Of a stretch of DNA of 64,000 bases, positions 29,784 through 40,150 are shown piece by piece. Numbering within the stretch: position 1 is the stretch's first letter; each line of letters opens with the position of its first letter. Location: NCBI GenBank assembly GCA_002205965.3, contig NADL03000451.1:3391009-3455008 (forward strand), in the 5' to 3' direction. The notes below the pieces were generated by a model. That model did no database searches. It was not told the DNA's origin and was given only the letters and a program-made list of their open reading frames with translations. The stretch is from Kappaphycus alvarezii (Eukaryota > Rhodophyta > Florideophyceae > Gigartinales > Solieriaceae). Both the position numbers and the translations under genes were made by a program.

Positions 29784-31745
29784 TCAGTGCTTCTGGAAGA
29801 CTGCCTTTTCGTTCGGAAAGGATGCTTGGAGCTGTCGTACAAAGTCCCGAAGGTGTCCATCCGCTTCCGCGTACCTATACTCACGGTGTTCCAACGCATC
29901 GGGCTCGTCAGGGCATCGCAGTTGCTCGGCTTCAATAATGCTCGCCGCATACGCTGCGATATTGAGCGTCGCAACAGGTGTGAAGCCATGGCCGCCATAT
30001 CGCAGAGGTAAGGATACTTGCTGTCGAACTGCACCGGTCATCGGCACATTATTGGAGCGCGAGTAGAATTCCAACTGTTCTTCATCAAATCTCATTGCAA
30101 TGGCAGTGGACACATACGGCGGCGTTAGCTTCACGACATGTTGAAGCTTGCATGCCGAGGCACATACTCGGTGAAGATGAAACCGAGTACGAGCGTCTCC
30201 GATAACGTCGATCAGCGATAAAGTGTTCTTACAGCCGCTGATTTTCTCATTGAGAAAGTTTTCCATGAATTGGGGCGTTCCAATCGGGGCGCCGAGGAGG
30301 TCGATGCCTTCAGTGGAAAAGTTATCTCCAGGGAAGCGGTGCAATAGTGCGATGTACGGTTGTCAGGCTGGCGTGGCCAGAAGAGACGTGTTTTCGCCGG
30401 TTTCAAATGCAATCCGTGATCGGGTCCCCTAGCACTGAGGATCTGGATTGCTTTGTCGAGCTCCGTATGAGTGCCTATGAGGGTGCAGTCATCGGCATAC
30501 CATCTGTGTAGACTGAGCTGAGTTCGCCCGGCAATTTCTGTTGCTAATGGATCCACTACAAGGGAGAACATGAGCATACTTGCCGGGTCCCCTTGTTGCA
30601 TCCCTTCTTGGCTAGGGATGTCTTGTGCAGACGCCACAGGCAGAATTAGCTAAGGCTTGTTGCGAGCGTACACCATGTTCAGAAAACGACATAGCAATGG
30701 TACCTTGGTCGGCAGCAAGTTTATCATGCGCTGTCTGGGAACCGATTGAAGGCATTATGTGCATCCACGGACACTAGTGCGTACTCTTCCTTGTTGCCCT
30801 GGCACTGTACCAATCTCCGTGCGTCGTGCACAATGGAATCCAGTCCGCAGGGCACGCCATTGGCCACTTGCAGGGGTGTAAGATATTCTCTCGTGTCTTC
30901 CAGTGCTTGTGGTAGAAGCACCTTTGTTACAAGTCTCCTCAGGGCCGTCCCAATGGCAATGGGGCGAATCTTATCTGGCCGAGGTTGGATGGGCAGCAGC
31001 GTCGCAGAGGAGATCAAAGGAATTGTGTCGTCTGGAATCTCGTCACTACAGCAGTTAGCACCGAGATGCCTGTCACTCCTGCTTCGGGACTCACGGTTGT
31101 GTTGGCCAGCAAAAGAAGGAGCCGCGGGGACATTCTGTCCGGCGTGGAGTTTGGGTTAAGGCGTCGGACAGCGCGCAGAACCGCCTCTTCAGTGATGTCC
31201 ATCGGGAGCGGAAGGTCTCTCGCTTGGATAGCTGTCACCGGAGACTGCGGTGCTGGGTGCAGTTCTTGCAGACGTTCTATAACCTGCGGGTCTCGCACGT
31301 CGGCGATGCGCGACTGATGTAGCGTGCGCATCGCACGTCCGTATTGTGCGTCTGCTGCCAAGTGGGATGCTCGGCGAAACTTCGGGTCGTGCTTACTGTC
31401 AGTCTGCTGGCGGCGACGCCTAACGATTCTCTCTTCTCTGGTCTTGTGGGCTTGAATTGCTTCTGTCCAAAGTTCATTCCATTCGCCAGTGTTGGCACGG
31501 CGGATGCATTCGCGCAGTCCTTGGCTTTGCCTTATTTGAGACCGCCATCCGGCTTCCCCACGCATTAAGCGTCGCAGAACTGCAGTGGGAAGAAGGTGTA
31601 TTCGGAGGAGGGTGGCGTGGACTGCATCGGCATTCCGTGCGTTTGCCGCAGCGCGGAAAAGCCGTATGAGTAATATGGCGAGGCTGTGCATGCAGTTTGC
31701 GGGTATGCGGTCGAAGATGTCCGAAGGTCTTAGCGGGCTGTGCAA
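29784..31745 (-). pseudogene. Non-LTR element: reverse transcriptase
   Basis: Seen: 31014-31745 is the N-terminal region with VIERLQELHPAP and LRAVRRLNPNSTPDRMSPRL. 30724-31017 has DKIRPIAIGTALRRLVTKVL and YALVSVDAHNAFNRFP, which holds the first catalytic Asp. 30212-30637 has EGMQQGDPASMLMFSLVVDP and HRWYADDCTLIGTHTELDKA, the YADD box, intact. 29784-30344 carries LLGAPIGTPQFMENFL and the thumb (LRYGGHGFTPVATLNIAAYA). Known: these are RT motifs 3 to 7 of non-LTR elements. Three frame breaks (about 31016, 30700 and 30340) separate them, so the protein is not made intact. Confidence 0.92.
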
Positions 31746-31828
31746 TGCATCGTAAACCGTAGGGAGGGACGTGGCTTGCGTGGACCGTTCGCGGTTTCTG
31801 AGGAAGTCATTTGAGGCATTGCTGCGGG

Positions 31829-33073
31829 CTAGGGAGAAAGAGGGGAGGGTTTAGTGGCGTGATGTCCTGATTGCCCGTTGTCCCAATGGGGGGCAGGGTC
31901 ACGTTTTGCCGTCTCCTTCCGCATGTCTTTCATCCGCTGTGACAGGGCGCGGGTGAGGTTCGTACGTCGCTCGGTCTTCGCAGTCGTTATGGGTGGGGCT
32001 CCAAGAACGGGCTTGGACTGTTTAGGGTGCTGAGCGGCGCTTGTTTCATTCGGTTTGGCAACCGGCAAGTTGGTAGGCGACGGGTCCGCAGTTTCTGCGG
32101 GTGTGGGTTTTGTGCCTGTTTCCGATGGTGCAGCGCTTTTGGGTTCTTCCCGGACTGTAGCGGGTTCCGGTATCTCCACTCCTTCGTCTTGGGTGTCGGG
32201 ATGTGTGTTGGTGGGCCTCTGCTGGAGTATTTGGCTCCGGAGCTGCACTGGGGTTGTCCTGTGCGTCTGGTACATCCTGTTTGTGGCCATTGGTATGCGC
32301 ATCGTCAGCTAAGGGTCCGTCTTTTTCTTCAGTTGCCGGTGCCAAGTGTGGGCACCCCCTGTAGAACTTTGTGATGAAGTTCTCCACGAATGCATTTCCT
32401 CGAGGCAAAGTCGCTACTGCCTCGTCAATGAGGCGGGTAATTGCTCCCTCTAGTGCTTTTCGGTCTGTCATAGTGATATCAGAGGCTATTGTCTTGAGGT
32501 TTCCAACCTCACGGGCGGCTGCAATGCAAGCACCGACTTGCCACTCGACTGTGGGGAGCTCGGCGACGAGTCCGATAGTGAGTTCGTGCAGAGACGAGCA
32601 CCAGGGAGGTCGCTGCGGAGCATTTCTAGGATCTTTAGGACACTTGGAGAATCGGCAGCGTGGTGAACAACGATTGTCCAATCTCCCACCTTGAGGAGGG
32701 CGTGCTTTGGTAGGCTCTCTCCGGCACCCTCTGCCGCTATCAGCAGGCATGCCTGTGCGTCCGCATAAGACGACAGGGCTCCCTTGCCTGGCGGCCCTGC
32801 GGAGAACGCGAGAGTGGACATCATCGGGGCCATTTCGTATTCGAGCCCTGTCGTTCCGTTGACAGAGGTGGGCGCGATACTGATTGGGTATCGGCCGTGG
32901 CGTTCTGGGGCCTTTGGTGCGGGTGGTGCCGGTAATTGTTCCAATGATCCTTTCTGTAGACGGCAGAAGTCGCGTACGGTGGACGGGATGGCTACAACTC
33001 TTGGTTGCATGTGAGCTTTGGCTATGTCCGCCCAAGAGGGCGAACGTGCCTTGTCACCTTTGGCTTTCGCCAT
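31829..33073 (-). pseudogene. Non-LTR element: N-terminal / ORF1-like region
   Basis: Seen: the start at 33073 opens MAKAKGDKARSPSWADIAKA, then a region of helices (ADAQACLLIAAEGAGESLPK, LLKVGDWTIVVHHAADSPSV) down to about 32600. The reading then shifts to another frame with LPTVEWQVGACIAAAREVGN and AFVENFITKFYRGCPHLAPA, and further on (32302-31829) to a Pro/Thr/Lys-rich stretch with TRALSQRMKDMRKETAKRDP. I chose this start because similarity to element-like protein begins here. Sequence upstream (Ser/Leu-rich) looks untranslated. No known domain recognised. By position it is an ORF1 or the N-terminus of the pol protein. Confidence 0.6.
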
Positions 33074-33159
33074 TCTGAGCAGGGATGTGAACAGGTGGGA
33101 GAACTTTGGAGAGAGTGTGGGAGGTTGAAGAAGAGGAAGAAGAGAGGAGGTGCTGTAGT

Positions 33160-33250
33160 CTAAAAATACAAATATAACCTGAACAGTACTGTACAATACT
33201 TAAAAGTAAATAAAAACAATCCACAAGGCAACGTTTGTCCCCATCATCAT
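33160..33250. repeat. Short dispersed repeat, copy 2
   Basis: Partner of 22330-22440. Shared ACAAATATAACC, ACAGTACTGTACAATAC, AAAAACAAT and CACAAGGCAACGTTTGTCCC. It lies immediately upstream of the non-LTR element's N-terminal ORF (on the minus strand), so it may be its 5' untranslated region or promoter. Confidence 0.7.
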
Positions 33251-33318
33251 GGGGCCCTTTTTGCATAACAGAAAATTCCGAAATACATTTTTGCAATCGT
33301 ATTACACGTGTCTGACAA

Positions 33319-33432
33319 GGGGGAAAATATGGGGTGATTTAATATTTGAAAGAAGTGGTCGGTTGCGGCCGGAATATCCTTCAATACAGCATCACAAGGG
33401 GGAAATTTTTGGGTTATTTAATTGCATGGAAA
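33319..33432 (+). repeat. Two direct copies of a G-rich motif
   Basis: GGGGGAAAATATGGGGTGAT (33319) and GGGGGAAATTTTTGGGTTAT (33398), each followed by TTAAT and an ATG-containing stretch. They are related to the inverted ends at 17676 and 18433. They lie in the presumed promoter region of the THOC6-like gene. Confidence 0.65.
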
Positions 33433-33659
33433 ATGTCGTTAGGGATTGTCACAAGGGATTGCAGAATTCTGTTCAACGCAAATCCCATAAATCTCGCATT
33501 CCTGTCAGAATCGATCAGAATCGAGCGAATTACCTTTTGTGAAATTGCAGAGGGCGGATTCAAGAAGCTCCTTGGACAGGATAGGATAGTAACAAAAGGT
33601 CTCCATTTCCCGTTGGACAGCAGAATTCCCCGGTCTCTTGAATTGCAGTCTTCCTCATA

Positions 33660-34751
33660 ATGCCCTTTTACAACGCAGATGCCTATGCCGCATCTATCCG
33701 CCGGCAACGCACTTCCGCTTCCGGCCTTGTATCTGGCCTTGTATTCTCTTCTCAGCATGACCTACTTTGTGCGCTGGTCTCGTGTGGACGTCTGACAATG
33801 TCTTCAGCTACCTCCCGTGGCGCATCCCAACAAACTGTCGCGCTTCCCGGCTACGCCCGCGGCCTTTGTGCAACAGATGACAACTTGTATGCAGCTGGTG
33901 ATTTCGGCCTGGTGTGTACAACCTGGGTAGGGGATAAGGGTTTTATTTTCATGTCCGACACTAGCGTCAAAGCAGTCACTACTGGGCAAGAGGGAGTCCT
34001 GGCCGCCGTGAAAGGAGGTTGGCTCGCTCTTATCGAGGAAAGAGGAGGCACCATATGTCCAGTTCTGGCGTTTGGTGGAGAGTCAGAGGTTCAATGTCTT
34101 GCTGCACTTCCCAGCGGGGATATCTTTCGGTATGTTATCCACACGATTCTTTTGCATGTTTATGGAGCAAGCACCAACAAGCCCTTGCTAATCTTTCGCC
34201 ATGCCGCCACCTCTCTTCTCGAACTTCTGCCTTATTCCGGCGGATTGCGTTGCGAATCCGCGCACTAATAGGGAAGTAATGATGGCTGTGTTCGCCAATA
34301 TGACATCCGGAATGCCTCGAAACCCATGCGTGAAGTTCAAATCGGCCCGCACCCAGTTACTGCCCTAACGGTAAACCGCCAGGGCACGTTTGCTGTAGCA
34401 GGTGATTTCGGGTGCAACCTTTCCTCCATTCACCTTCCGACATCCTCCGTCGTTGCCTCCAATACTTTACCATTCCGTCCACGAGCCCTCGCCTTCACCC
34501 ATGGCACTTTTTATGCAGGCGGGTCCGACCGACTTGAGGATCCCACCCGTTGCTTACTACGACTCAGCCTCGGTTGTGAGATCCAGGGGAGTACACCTGT
34601 CTCGGCGAAAAGTATCTATTCGATGGCTGTGCACTCGCAGTCAGGCGCACTTGCTGCTGCAGGTTATACTGCAGAGCGGAAGGGAGGCAATGGAGAATTA
34701 ACCGATGTCTACATAAATCCTCCTGTTCGCTCATTTTCCATCATTGTCTGA
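33660..34751 (+). CDS. THOC6: WD-repeat protein similar to THO complex subunit 6, one intron
   Basis: Exon 1 is 33660-34129 and exon 2 is 34277-34751, giving about 314 aa. Seen: a GTATGT donor at 34130 and a CACTAAT branch-like sequence before the acceptor ending AG at 34276. Joining them restores GDIF into NDGCVRQYDIR, a WD-repeat blade. Other blades: SGLVFSSQHDLLCALVSCGR, ARGLCATDDNLYAAGDFGLV, TALTVNRQGTFAVAGDFG and RALAFTHGTFYAGGSD. The C-terminus ends DVYINPPVRSFSIIV, resembling the last strand of THOC6 proteins (DVFTN...RAFS). Known: THOC6 is a seven-bladed beta-propeller of the nuclear THO/TREX complex linking transcription to mRNA export. Length fits. The family call is by pattern, so another WD protein is possible. 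An acceptor at 34271 would shift the frame. It converges with the ASNSD1-like gene, 90 bases apart. Confidence 0.7.
34130..34276 (+). other. Spliceosomal intron of the THOC6-like gene
   Basis: 147 bases. Donor GTATGT, branch-like CTAAT at 34266, acceptor GGAAG at 34276. Without removal the first frame runs on as unrelated sequence and meets a stop near 34268. The very short branch-to-acceptor gap is noteworthy. Confidence 0.75.
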
Positions 34752-34841
34752 CATGAAGACACCATGTGATGACACACGGTGATGGGTAGAAGTCTGTAAT
34801 ATTTGTAATTGGACTTTAATATCTTTCACGTGAAATAGATA
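34752..34841. terminator. Shared 3' region of two convergent host genes
   Basis: Only 90 bases separate the two stop codons. The short AT-rich stretch (TAATATTTGTAATTGGACTT) must serve transcript ends on both strands. No perfect AATAAA is seen. Confidence 0.4.
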
Positions 34842-36614
34842 TCACACGAAGCGGCGCATATCATCTCTTTCGACCCGTTTACGCTCTATCACCTGTTTGC
34901 TTCTGGAGCCGAATTGAATCGCCCGTTTTGCTCTCGAGGACGTTTCGAGTGAAAACCCGAGGAGTCGCATGGCCCTTCGCAAGAGATGCTTGTCACCAAT
35001 TCCGTCGGATTTTGTCAAATCGCAAACGTTCTCCGTGAGGGACAAGCTTACGACAAACGATATGAGGTCCTCGTCCAGAAAGGGATGCCGAATTTCCTTT
35101 CCATGATCTGCCACAAGTCTGTCATCTCGACCAAGGTTGCGAAACCACAATCTACTAAGGTCGGCATCCATCTCCCTCTTGATACCTTCCTCGCCTTCGG
35201 TCCGGAAGATCGTCCTATGGCGGCCCTTGTAACCACCCATTAGCTCATCCGCACCAAGTCCGCTGAAGAGAATGCGAGCGGTACAAGTCTGAGGTGCCGT
35301 ACAGTTACTGCCCCTCTTCATGGACGTGAAGTTTTCGCCTGAAGCCCGTAGTGGGTATCCTTCTGCTCTCGCTGCTAGCCACAGAGCAGTGCCAATAGAT
35401 GCATCCATTTGTTGATTGCAGGGGTATATCAAGTGACGAACGCTTCTCTCCAACGATTTATCTGCTCGCATCGAGTCGACGTCGACGCAAAAAAGCTGGA
35501 ACCGTCGCTCGGGAAATAATACCTGAAGCTCGGCAAGAGCTGCGAATGAACTCTTCCGATCGGGACATCTGGAAATCTCCTCATGAGAATTTCCAAATGC
35601 AACATTTATGAGCTGGACTTCCTCCTCCGGAGGCAGACTCTCTGCCAAACCGGCTGCTATGGCAAGAGAATCTATCCCGCCGGAAAATAAGACGGCAAAA
35701 CGCGAACTGCCGGCAACAATAGGATGATTTGTGGCCAAACGCCGACGAATACTAACCCGCAAGCATTCGAGGAAACCACGGGCGGATTCCTCTAAAGTTG
35801 CGTGCCGAACGGGGGTTGATTGGCTACTCCGCAGCCAGCGGGAAGGCAAATACGATACATACATCTCCTTATTACTGCCGGCGACAAGATCTCTCTCGCC
35901 ATGCTGAGCGAATCTGGCCGGAAGCACAGAAGTACTCTTCCGAGGAATAAGCCCGAAGTCGATGGAGAGGTCATGCTTTATCTCAACGTAGGCAAGTCCG
36001 ATCGGGGGCACCTCGACAAATCCGTGGTAGTTGGAATTAGGAGGCACTGATACAAGCTCCAGGGAAGTATTGGGTATGATGCGAAGAAGTAAAGAGCGCC
36101 TGCCGAGGAGATCACGGGCGAAATAGAGCCGGCGGTGCGCGGCGTGCCAAAAAATGAAGGTCCATGGGCCGCGGAGGGAATCTAGTTTGTTTAGAAGATG
36201 CGGTCCGAATGATTTGCCCTCAGAAGTCGCTGCCGAGAGAAGGGAAAGAAGGGCATGCGAATCGTTTACAGTAGGGGGACTAGGTAGATTATAGAGCTCA
36301 CCATTGTATAGCAAAGTGTTACTGAAAGGCAGCGCAAGAGTATCTGGAGGAGTTCCGCGGTGAGAGAGAGTCGTCTGAACGAAGTGTAAGGTAGTTTCGG
36401 TTGACTGTTGATTAGGATCGGAAAGGAGGGGAACTGTGACGGAGTGGTGCAGATATCCGTCAGGTCCACGGCGGGTGAGATGGGAATAGAGGTCAGTAGG
36501 AGATAGGGGATTGGGGACCGATGATAGTCTTTCCGGATTGGCGCCAGCCCAAAATGGCCATTGCGGAAGATCTGCAAGGTGTGGAGAATAGAGTAAAGCG
36601 GCGATGCCGCACAT
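34842..36614 (-). CDS. ASNSD1: Asparagine synthetase domain-containing protein (ASNSD1 type)
   Basis: 590 aa, one unbroken frame. The start at 36614 is chosen because Met is followed directly by Cys-Gly-Ile (MCGIAALLYS), the N-terminal nucleophile of class II glutamine amidotransferases; an upstream Met at 36746 would bury it. Seen: LTRRGPDG (about residue 50), LYNGELYN, then a second half with the ATP PP-loop FSGGIDSLAIAAGL and, near the C-terminus, RILFSGLGADELMGGY, LGRDDRLVADHGKEIRHPFL. Known: these blocks define ASNSD1 and its yeast relative, close to but distinct from true asparagine synthetase. The cellular role is not settled. It is expected to be cytosolic. This is the only long intact gene in the window. 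It converges with the THOC6-like gene and is followed upstream by a MITE. Confidence 0.93.
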   Translation of the reverse strand: MCGIAALLYSPHLADLPQWPFWAGANPERLSSVPNPLSPTDLYSHLTRRGPDGYLHHSVTVPLLSDPNQQSTETTLHFVQTTLSHRGTPPDTLALPFSNTLLYNGELYNLPSPPTVNDSHALLSLLSAATSEGKSFGPHLLNKLDSLRGPWTFIFWHAAHRRLYFARDLLGRRSLLLRIIPNTSLELVSVPPNSNYHGFVEVPPIGLAYVEIKHDLSIDFGLIPRKSTSVLPARFAQHGERDLVAGSNKEMYVSYLPSRWLRSSQSTPVRHATLEESARGFLECLRVSIRRRLATNHPIVAGSSRFAVLFSGGIDSLAIAAGLAESLPPEEEVQLINVAFGNSHEEISRCPDRKSSFAALAELQVLFPERRFQLFCVDVDSMRADKSLERSVRHLIYPCNQQMDASIGTALWLAARAEGYPLRASGENFTSMKRGSNCTAPQTCTARILFSGLGADELMGGYKGRHRTIFRTEGEEGIKREMDADLSRLWFRNLGRDDRLVADHGKEIRHPFLDEDLISFVVSLSLTENVCDLTKSDGIGDKHLLRRAMRLLGFSLETSSRAKRAIQFGSRSKQVIERKRVERDDMRRFV

Positions 36615-36788
36615 GCTTTCAGGCGAATCGGTGCAAGAGGGGTTAAGTCTGGTTAACTTTGCCGGCAAGCTTGTCAGCAATGGCGTTCCATTTAGCTCTC
36701 GAAATGATAAGGCGTAACCAAAAATTAAGGAATACAGTAGTATCAAATACCAAATACTGCAATCACCCGTTTAGCACTTTGCCAGCTA

Positions 36789-37231
36789 GTGTCTATTGGG
36801 CGTTGTCCTCATACGAGGACAACTTTTAGCACTGTTTTTTTCAATACAAATTTTTTTACCTCAGCGCATTTCTTGTCCCTCCGCATTAGTTCATGAGTGT
36901 AGATGGCCGATCAAAACAAACTTTTCAAGATTGTTGACCTCGGTGAAGGCTAGAGCAGTTGTCCCTCACCAGCTTCCGTTCTTCGCAAGAAGTTGTGAAA
37001 ACGGCTTCATTTTGGAAGGAATATATAGTTCGTATTATCGTGGGGGTTTGTAGAAACGAGGGCGCATGTACAGTAAGAATTACTGTACTGTAGCTTAACA
37101 AAAAAATCCTTTTTTTGCAGTAAAACTTTCGGGCTTCCAAAACATTTACCTTTCCAAAACATAACGGAAACTGTCCTCATATGGGGACAAAGTGTGCCTC
37201 ATATGAGGATATTGCTTGGTCGGTTAGACAC
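36789..37231. mobile_element. MITE copy 2 (443 bp, TA target)
   Basis: Same family as 27937-28376: ends GTGTCTA / TTAGACAC, TA on both sides (36787-36788 and 37232-37233). Shared interior includes CGCATTTCTTGTCCCTCCGC, CAAAACAAACTTTTCAAGAT and AGAAGTTGTGAAAACG. It lies about 170 bases upstream of the ASNSD1-like start codon, so it could influence its promoter. Confidence 0.92.
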
Positions 37232-37322
37232 TAGCAACATGAAGAAGTTCAATGCATTCAGTATCTGCTGGGGACTGCGCACGTCCTAACGATACGGCTA
37301 AGATCTAACTGGATGTACCTCG

Positions 37323-38211
37323 TCATCCATGCGCATCGGGGCTCGGGACAGGATATCTTGAGCGATGGACAACCAGAGGGTGCAACTCAATCGCTGGTAG
37401 ATACGGCGGCGGATAACGCCAAGTGTCGAGTGTCGAGTGACACTTGGACGCGATCCGCGGAACTAACTCCTCGATAAATGCAATTATATCAGGGGAAGGG
37501 GCACCCAGGAAATCAAACGCCAGAGGTCGAAACGTGAAGTTCGGCGTGCAAGGCGCAGAAGATGGGCCAGTTGAGGGAGCGGGGAGGCGTCGGGCGAGGT
37601 TGCGTTCCAGAGTTGTAACCTTGTCGCGGGCCGCCACTTCAGCAGCGCCACGGGCAACCTGGGTCGCCTTGGTGCGAACTGCGGCCTTGAACGGGGAGAC
37701 AACAGTGATGTCACACGCAATGGGGTGCAACGTTGTGCCTTCCGGGGTTGGGGGGGTTGTACAAGAATATCCGCGGGCCGGAGCTCAGTGCCCGGGACGA
37801 GGAGCGGAACCTCGTGCCGAGTATCCAGACCCGCGGCGCGGGTAACGTGTGTCGCAAACGCATAACAGAGCGAGTCATGGCGGTGACGACGGCCGAAACC
37901 AGGGCAGCAGAGGTCAGCGGCGTGATCCCCGAGGGTGTCAAATGGGTGGTCACAGTGGTGGCAGTTGAGGGGCATCGAGTCATCATACACTGGCAGTCCG
38001 AGGTGACGGCGGAGCATGGTCTGCCAGTATGTGGTGTGCACCTTCGTTGCTGCCGTGGGTGGGCGAAGAGAAAGGCCGCAGCAGGGCTGCGGCGGAACGC
38101 TAAGCCAAGGATGCGATGTCGAACGTCGGCGTCTCTGTGAGCGGTCGGGTTTGGGGCAGTCGCCCAGGATTCGTCGTGCCAATGTACTCTTGCCCGCGCC
38201 TCTTGCTGCAC
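37323..38211 (-). pseudogene. Non-LTR endonuclease fragment, subfamily 2
   Basis: Seen: from 38211, HDESWATAPNPTAHRDADVR and ILGLAFRRSPAAAFLFAHPR. In the next frame, LNCHHCDHPFDTLGDHAADL and C (CX2C...HX4C), then HEVPLLVPGTELRPADILVQ. After a break, ACDITVVSPFKAAVRTKATQ (37730-37323), then PLAFDFLGAPSPDI. Same block order as the element at 28.8-29.8 kb but about half the residues differ, so a distinct subfamily. The RPAD...D.T nuclease core is recognisable. The RT part is absent (5' truncation). Two frame breaks. Confidence 0.82.
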
Positions 38212-38637
38212 CCGTTTGAGAAGGGTTAGAGTGTTGGTGGGTGAAGCAGCTAGAGTGGGAGGGTCAAGGGTGGAAAGGTCGACTATCCCAGGGATGGACA
38301 GGGCGAAACGGCGGAGCGAAGGCGCAGCCTGACGAAGGAAGGACCGGTCGCCGCGGAAGCGGCCAGAAGCTAGTGCATTGTCGGTTCTTGCACTTGACCA
38401 CCGATACTAATGCAGTTAAGTACAGGTATATTACAGCACAACAGGTACAGAGAGAGGTCAACAGGTACAGTACAGTACTACCTTGAAGAGTTTACATCAA
38501 AGCGTGCTTACCTACTCAAGTAATGGTGACCTTTTATTACTAAAATGCATTACGAAGGGACCGTACGGCCCCGGCTGGACCTATTGGGGTTCAACCGCGC
38601 AGAATTTGCGCTGGTTGATCATGACGGCAGTATACCG
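38212..38637. other. Spacer between two non-LTR fragments
   Basis: Contains ACAGGTACAGTACAGTACTA near 38460, another GTACA cluster. No coding signal recognised. It probably spans the 3' untranslated region of the fragment to the right. Confidence 0.45.
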
Positions 38638-40150
38638 CTACACGAATGCTAAAAACATTGTACGAAGCGCGCGAAACTCCGTGAAGGCAGGCATTCCCCG
38701 CCTAGCGGCGGTGCAGTTGGCAATGTCCTGGAGGAGCTGGAGGCCGGGGATGTCGATCTGGCCATAAACGTCGATCGCCAAGGGGCGCAGTTCGATGCCC
38801 TCGGACCGGCAAGGAGGGCCGTAGTAATTGTGCTTCTTCAGGGTGGCTCGTTCGAGCGCGGATGTTCCGCCATCGGCGAGGTCTCGGTAGGGGCGAGAGT
38901 GCGGGCTGACGATGGTGACGTTGATTCCTTGCGGAGAGGGAGCGAAGAGGGGTTCGTCGATGACGAGGTCAAGTTTCCGTTGTTCGGCCGGGCTTTTGTG
39001 GAGGTCGGCCGCCAGGGCCCGTTCTCGTGAGACAGACAGGGCAATGGCAGGGTTGGTGAGGTGGCGGTAGAGAGTGTCTCGTAAACGGTTGTGCCGCCTC
39101 ACCGCACCTACTGCGCCCTTACAGACGGAGGCGTGGTGACCGGGTGCGTCGAGTACGGGGAGGTGCTGGGCGGAAGTTGTGGAGCACATCGGGCAGAGAC
39201 GAGAGCCGTCGAATATGGGGTTACCGAGACGAAAGTCAACCATTGTGCGCCAGACCTCGGCTTCGATGTAGAGGTCGTTGCCGGATAGCGGTAGGGTGTA
39301 GAATGGAGCGGATGCGGCGGTTGAGGCAGCGGCCGCCAAGCGGGCGCGGTGATGGGTGGAGGATGCGGGTGTCAGATGTCATAGCCGATGTAGGGTGTCG
39401 ATGTGGAGGTATGCTGTGATTTCGTCTTGGAGGTGCCGTGGGTGGGAGAATCGAGTCGGGACGTTCGAGAGATCAGGCTCTCAAGTTGGAGGTCGAGGGC
39501 GAGGTCGAGGGCGATTGCAAATGGGTCATAGGATGAAGCGAGGAGGCGGGCGGGCGGAGAGGGGTGGGGCCGAGAAACTGTTGCACAAGTGCGGAGTTGC
39601 CGAGGAGGGATGCCGTGTAGGCGATGATGTGAACGCCTTGGGTCTGGCTAAGGCCGAGGCCACCCAGACGGAAGAGGAGTGTGGCTTGGGTCCAGCCTGT
39701 GTCGGTTTGGCGGCGGTGTATCTTTTCGAATACCCTTCGCAATCCCTTGTCAAACGACTTGGCAAGGGCACTGGTTAAGTGTGGCGGGGTACTGCGGAAA
39801 AGATACATGAGCCGACAGGAGGATGCGCAGAAACGAAGGACCTGAAAGGCGATATGGGGGTCGTTCAGCATGACTAGAGACGCCCAAAACGTGCGGATGA
39901 TGTCAAAGGTATTGTCAACGAGGCGGAGGCATGCTGCGGGGCGGCCGACCGGGCTACCGAGCACAGTGGTAGCCTCCTTGGTCTTGAAATCGCATGGCAA
40001 GGCGGCGGCATTGAGGCGGTCCTGGGACGGGGCGGTCGGCCACCATGCGGAAGTCTTGTGGTTGGCTAGGTTAATATGGAATCCAGAGTGTCGTCGGCGG
40101 TCGGAGAGAAATACGAGCACTGATCTAGCTTGTTCCAGTGGCACGATGAG
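38638..40150 (-). pseudogene. Non-LTR element fragment, subfamily 3 (RT end and endonuclease)
   Basis: Seen: 39473-40144 begins MPLEQARSVLVFLSDRRRHS and continues GFHINLANHKTSAWWPTAPS (the post-YADD region), then LGSPVGRPAA and a thumb with LMYLFRSTPPHLTSALAKSF and FRLGGLGLSQTQGVHIIAYT. 38638-39339 has TLPLSGNDLYIEAEVWRTMV, LCPMCSTTSAQHLPVLDAPG and HHASVC, a Cys/His motif. Then LDLVIDEPLF and INVTIVSPHSRPYR give the nuclease core. Known: RT thumb, then CCHC, then restriction-like endonuclease. It is 5'-truncated just after the YADD box and split by one frame break near 39400. Related to the 30-kb element but divergent. Confidence 0.82.

Larger units (their letters stand above)
28837..33250 (-). 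mobile_element. Non-LTR retrotransposon with restriction-like endonuclease, near full length
   Basis: Minus strand, right to left: ORF1-like region (33073 to about 31830), RT (31745 to about 30212), RT thumb and connector (30344 to about 29784), and a Cys/His plus PD-(D/E)xK-type endonuclease (29781-28837). No LTRs. Known: a single RT followed by a C-terminal restriction-like endonuclease is the layout of R2/CRE/NeSL-type elements. At least five frame breaks. 5'-truncated relatives lie at 15840, 37323 and 38638 (minus) and 17700 (plus). Confidence 0.88.

Noticed and set aside
29442-30011. 189-aa plus-strand frame
   Set aside because: Antisense to the RT thumb and endonuclease of the non-LTR element, whose minus-strand motifs are clear.
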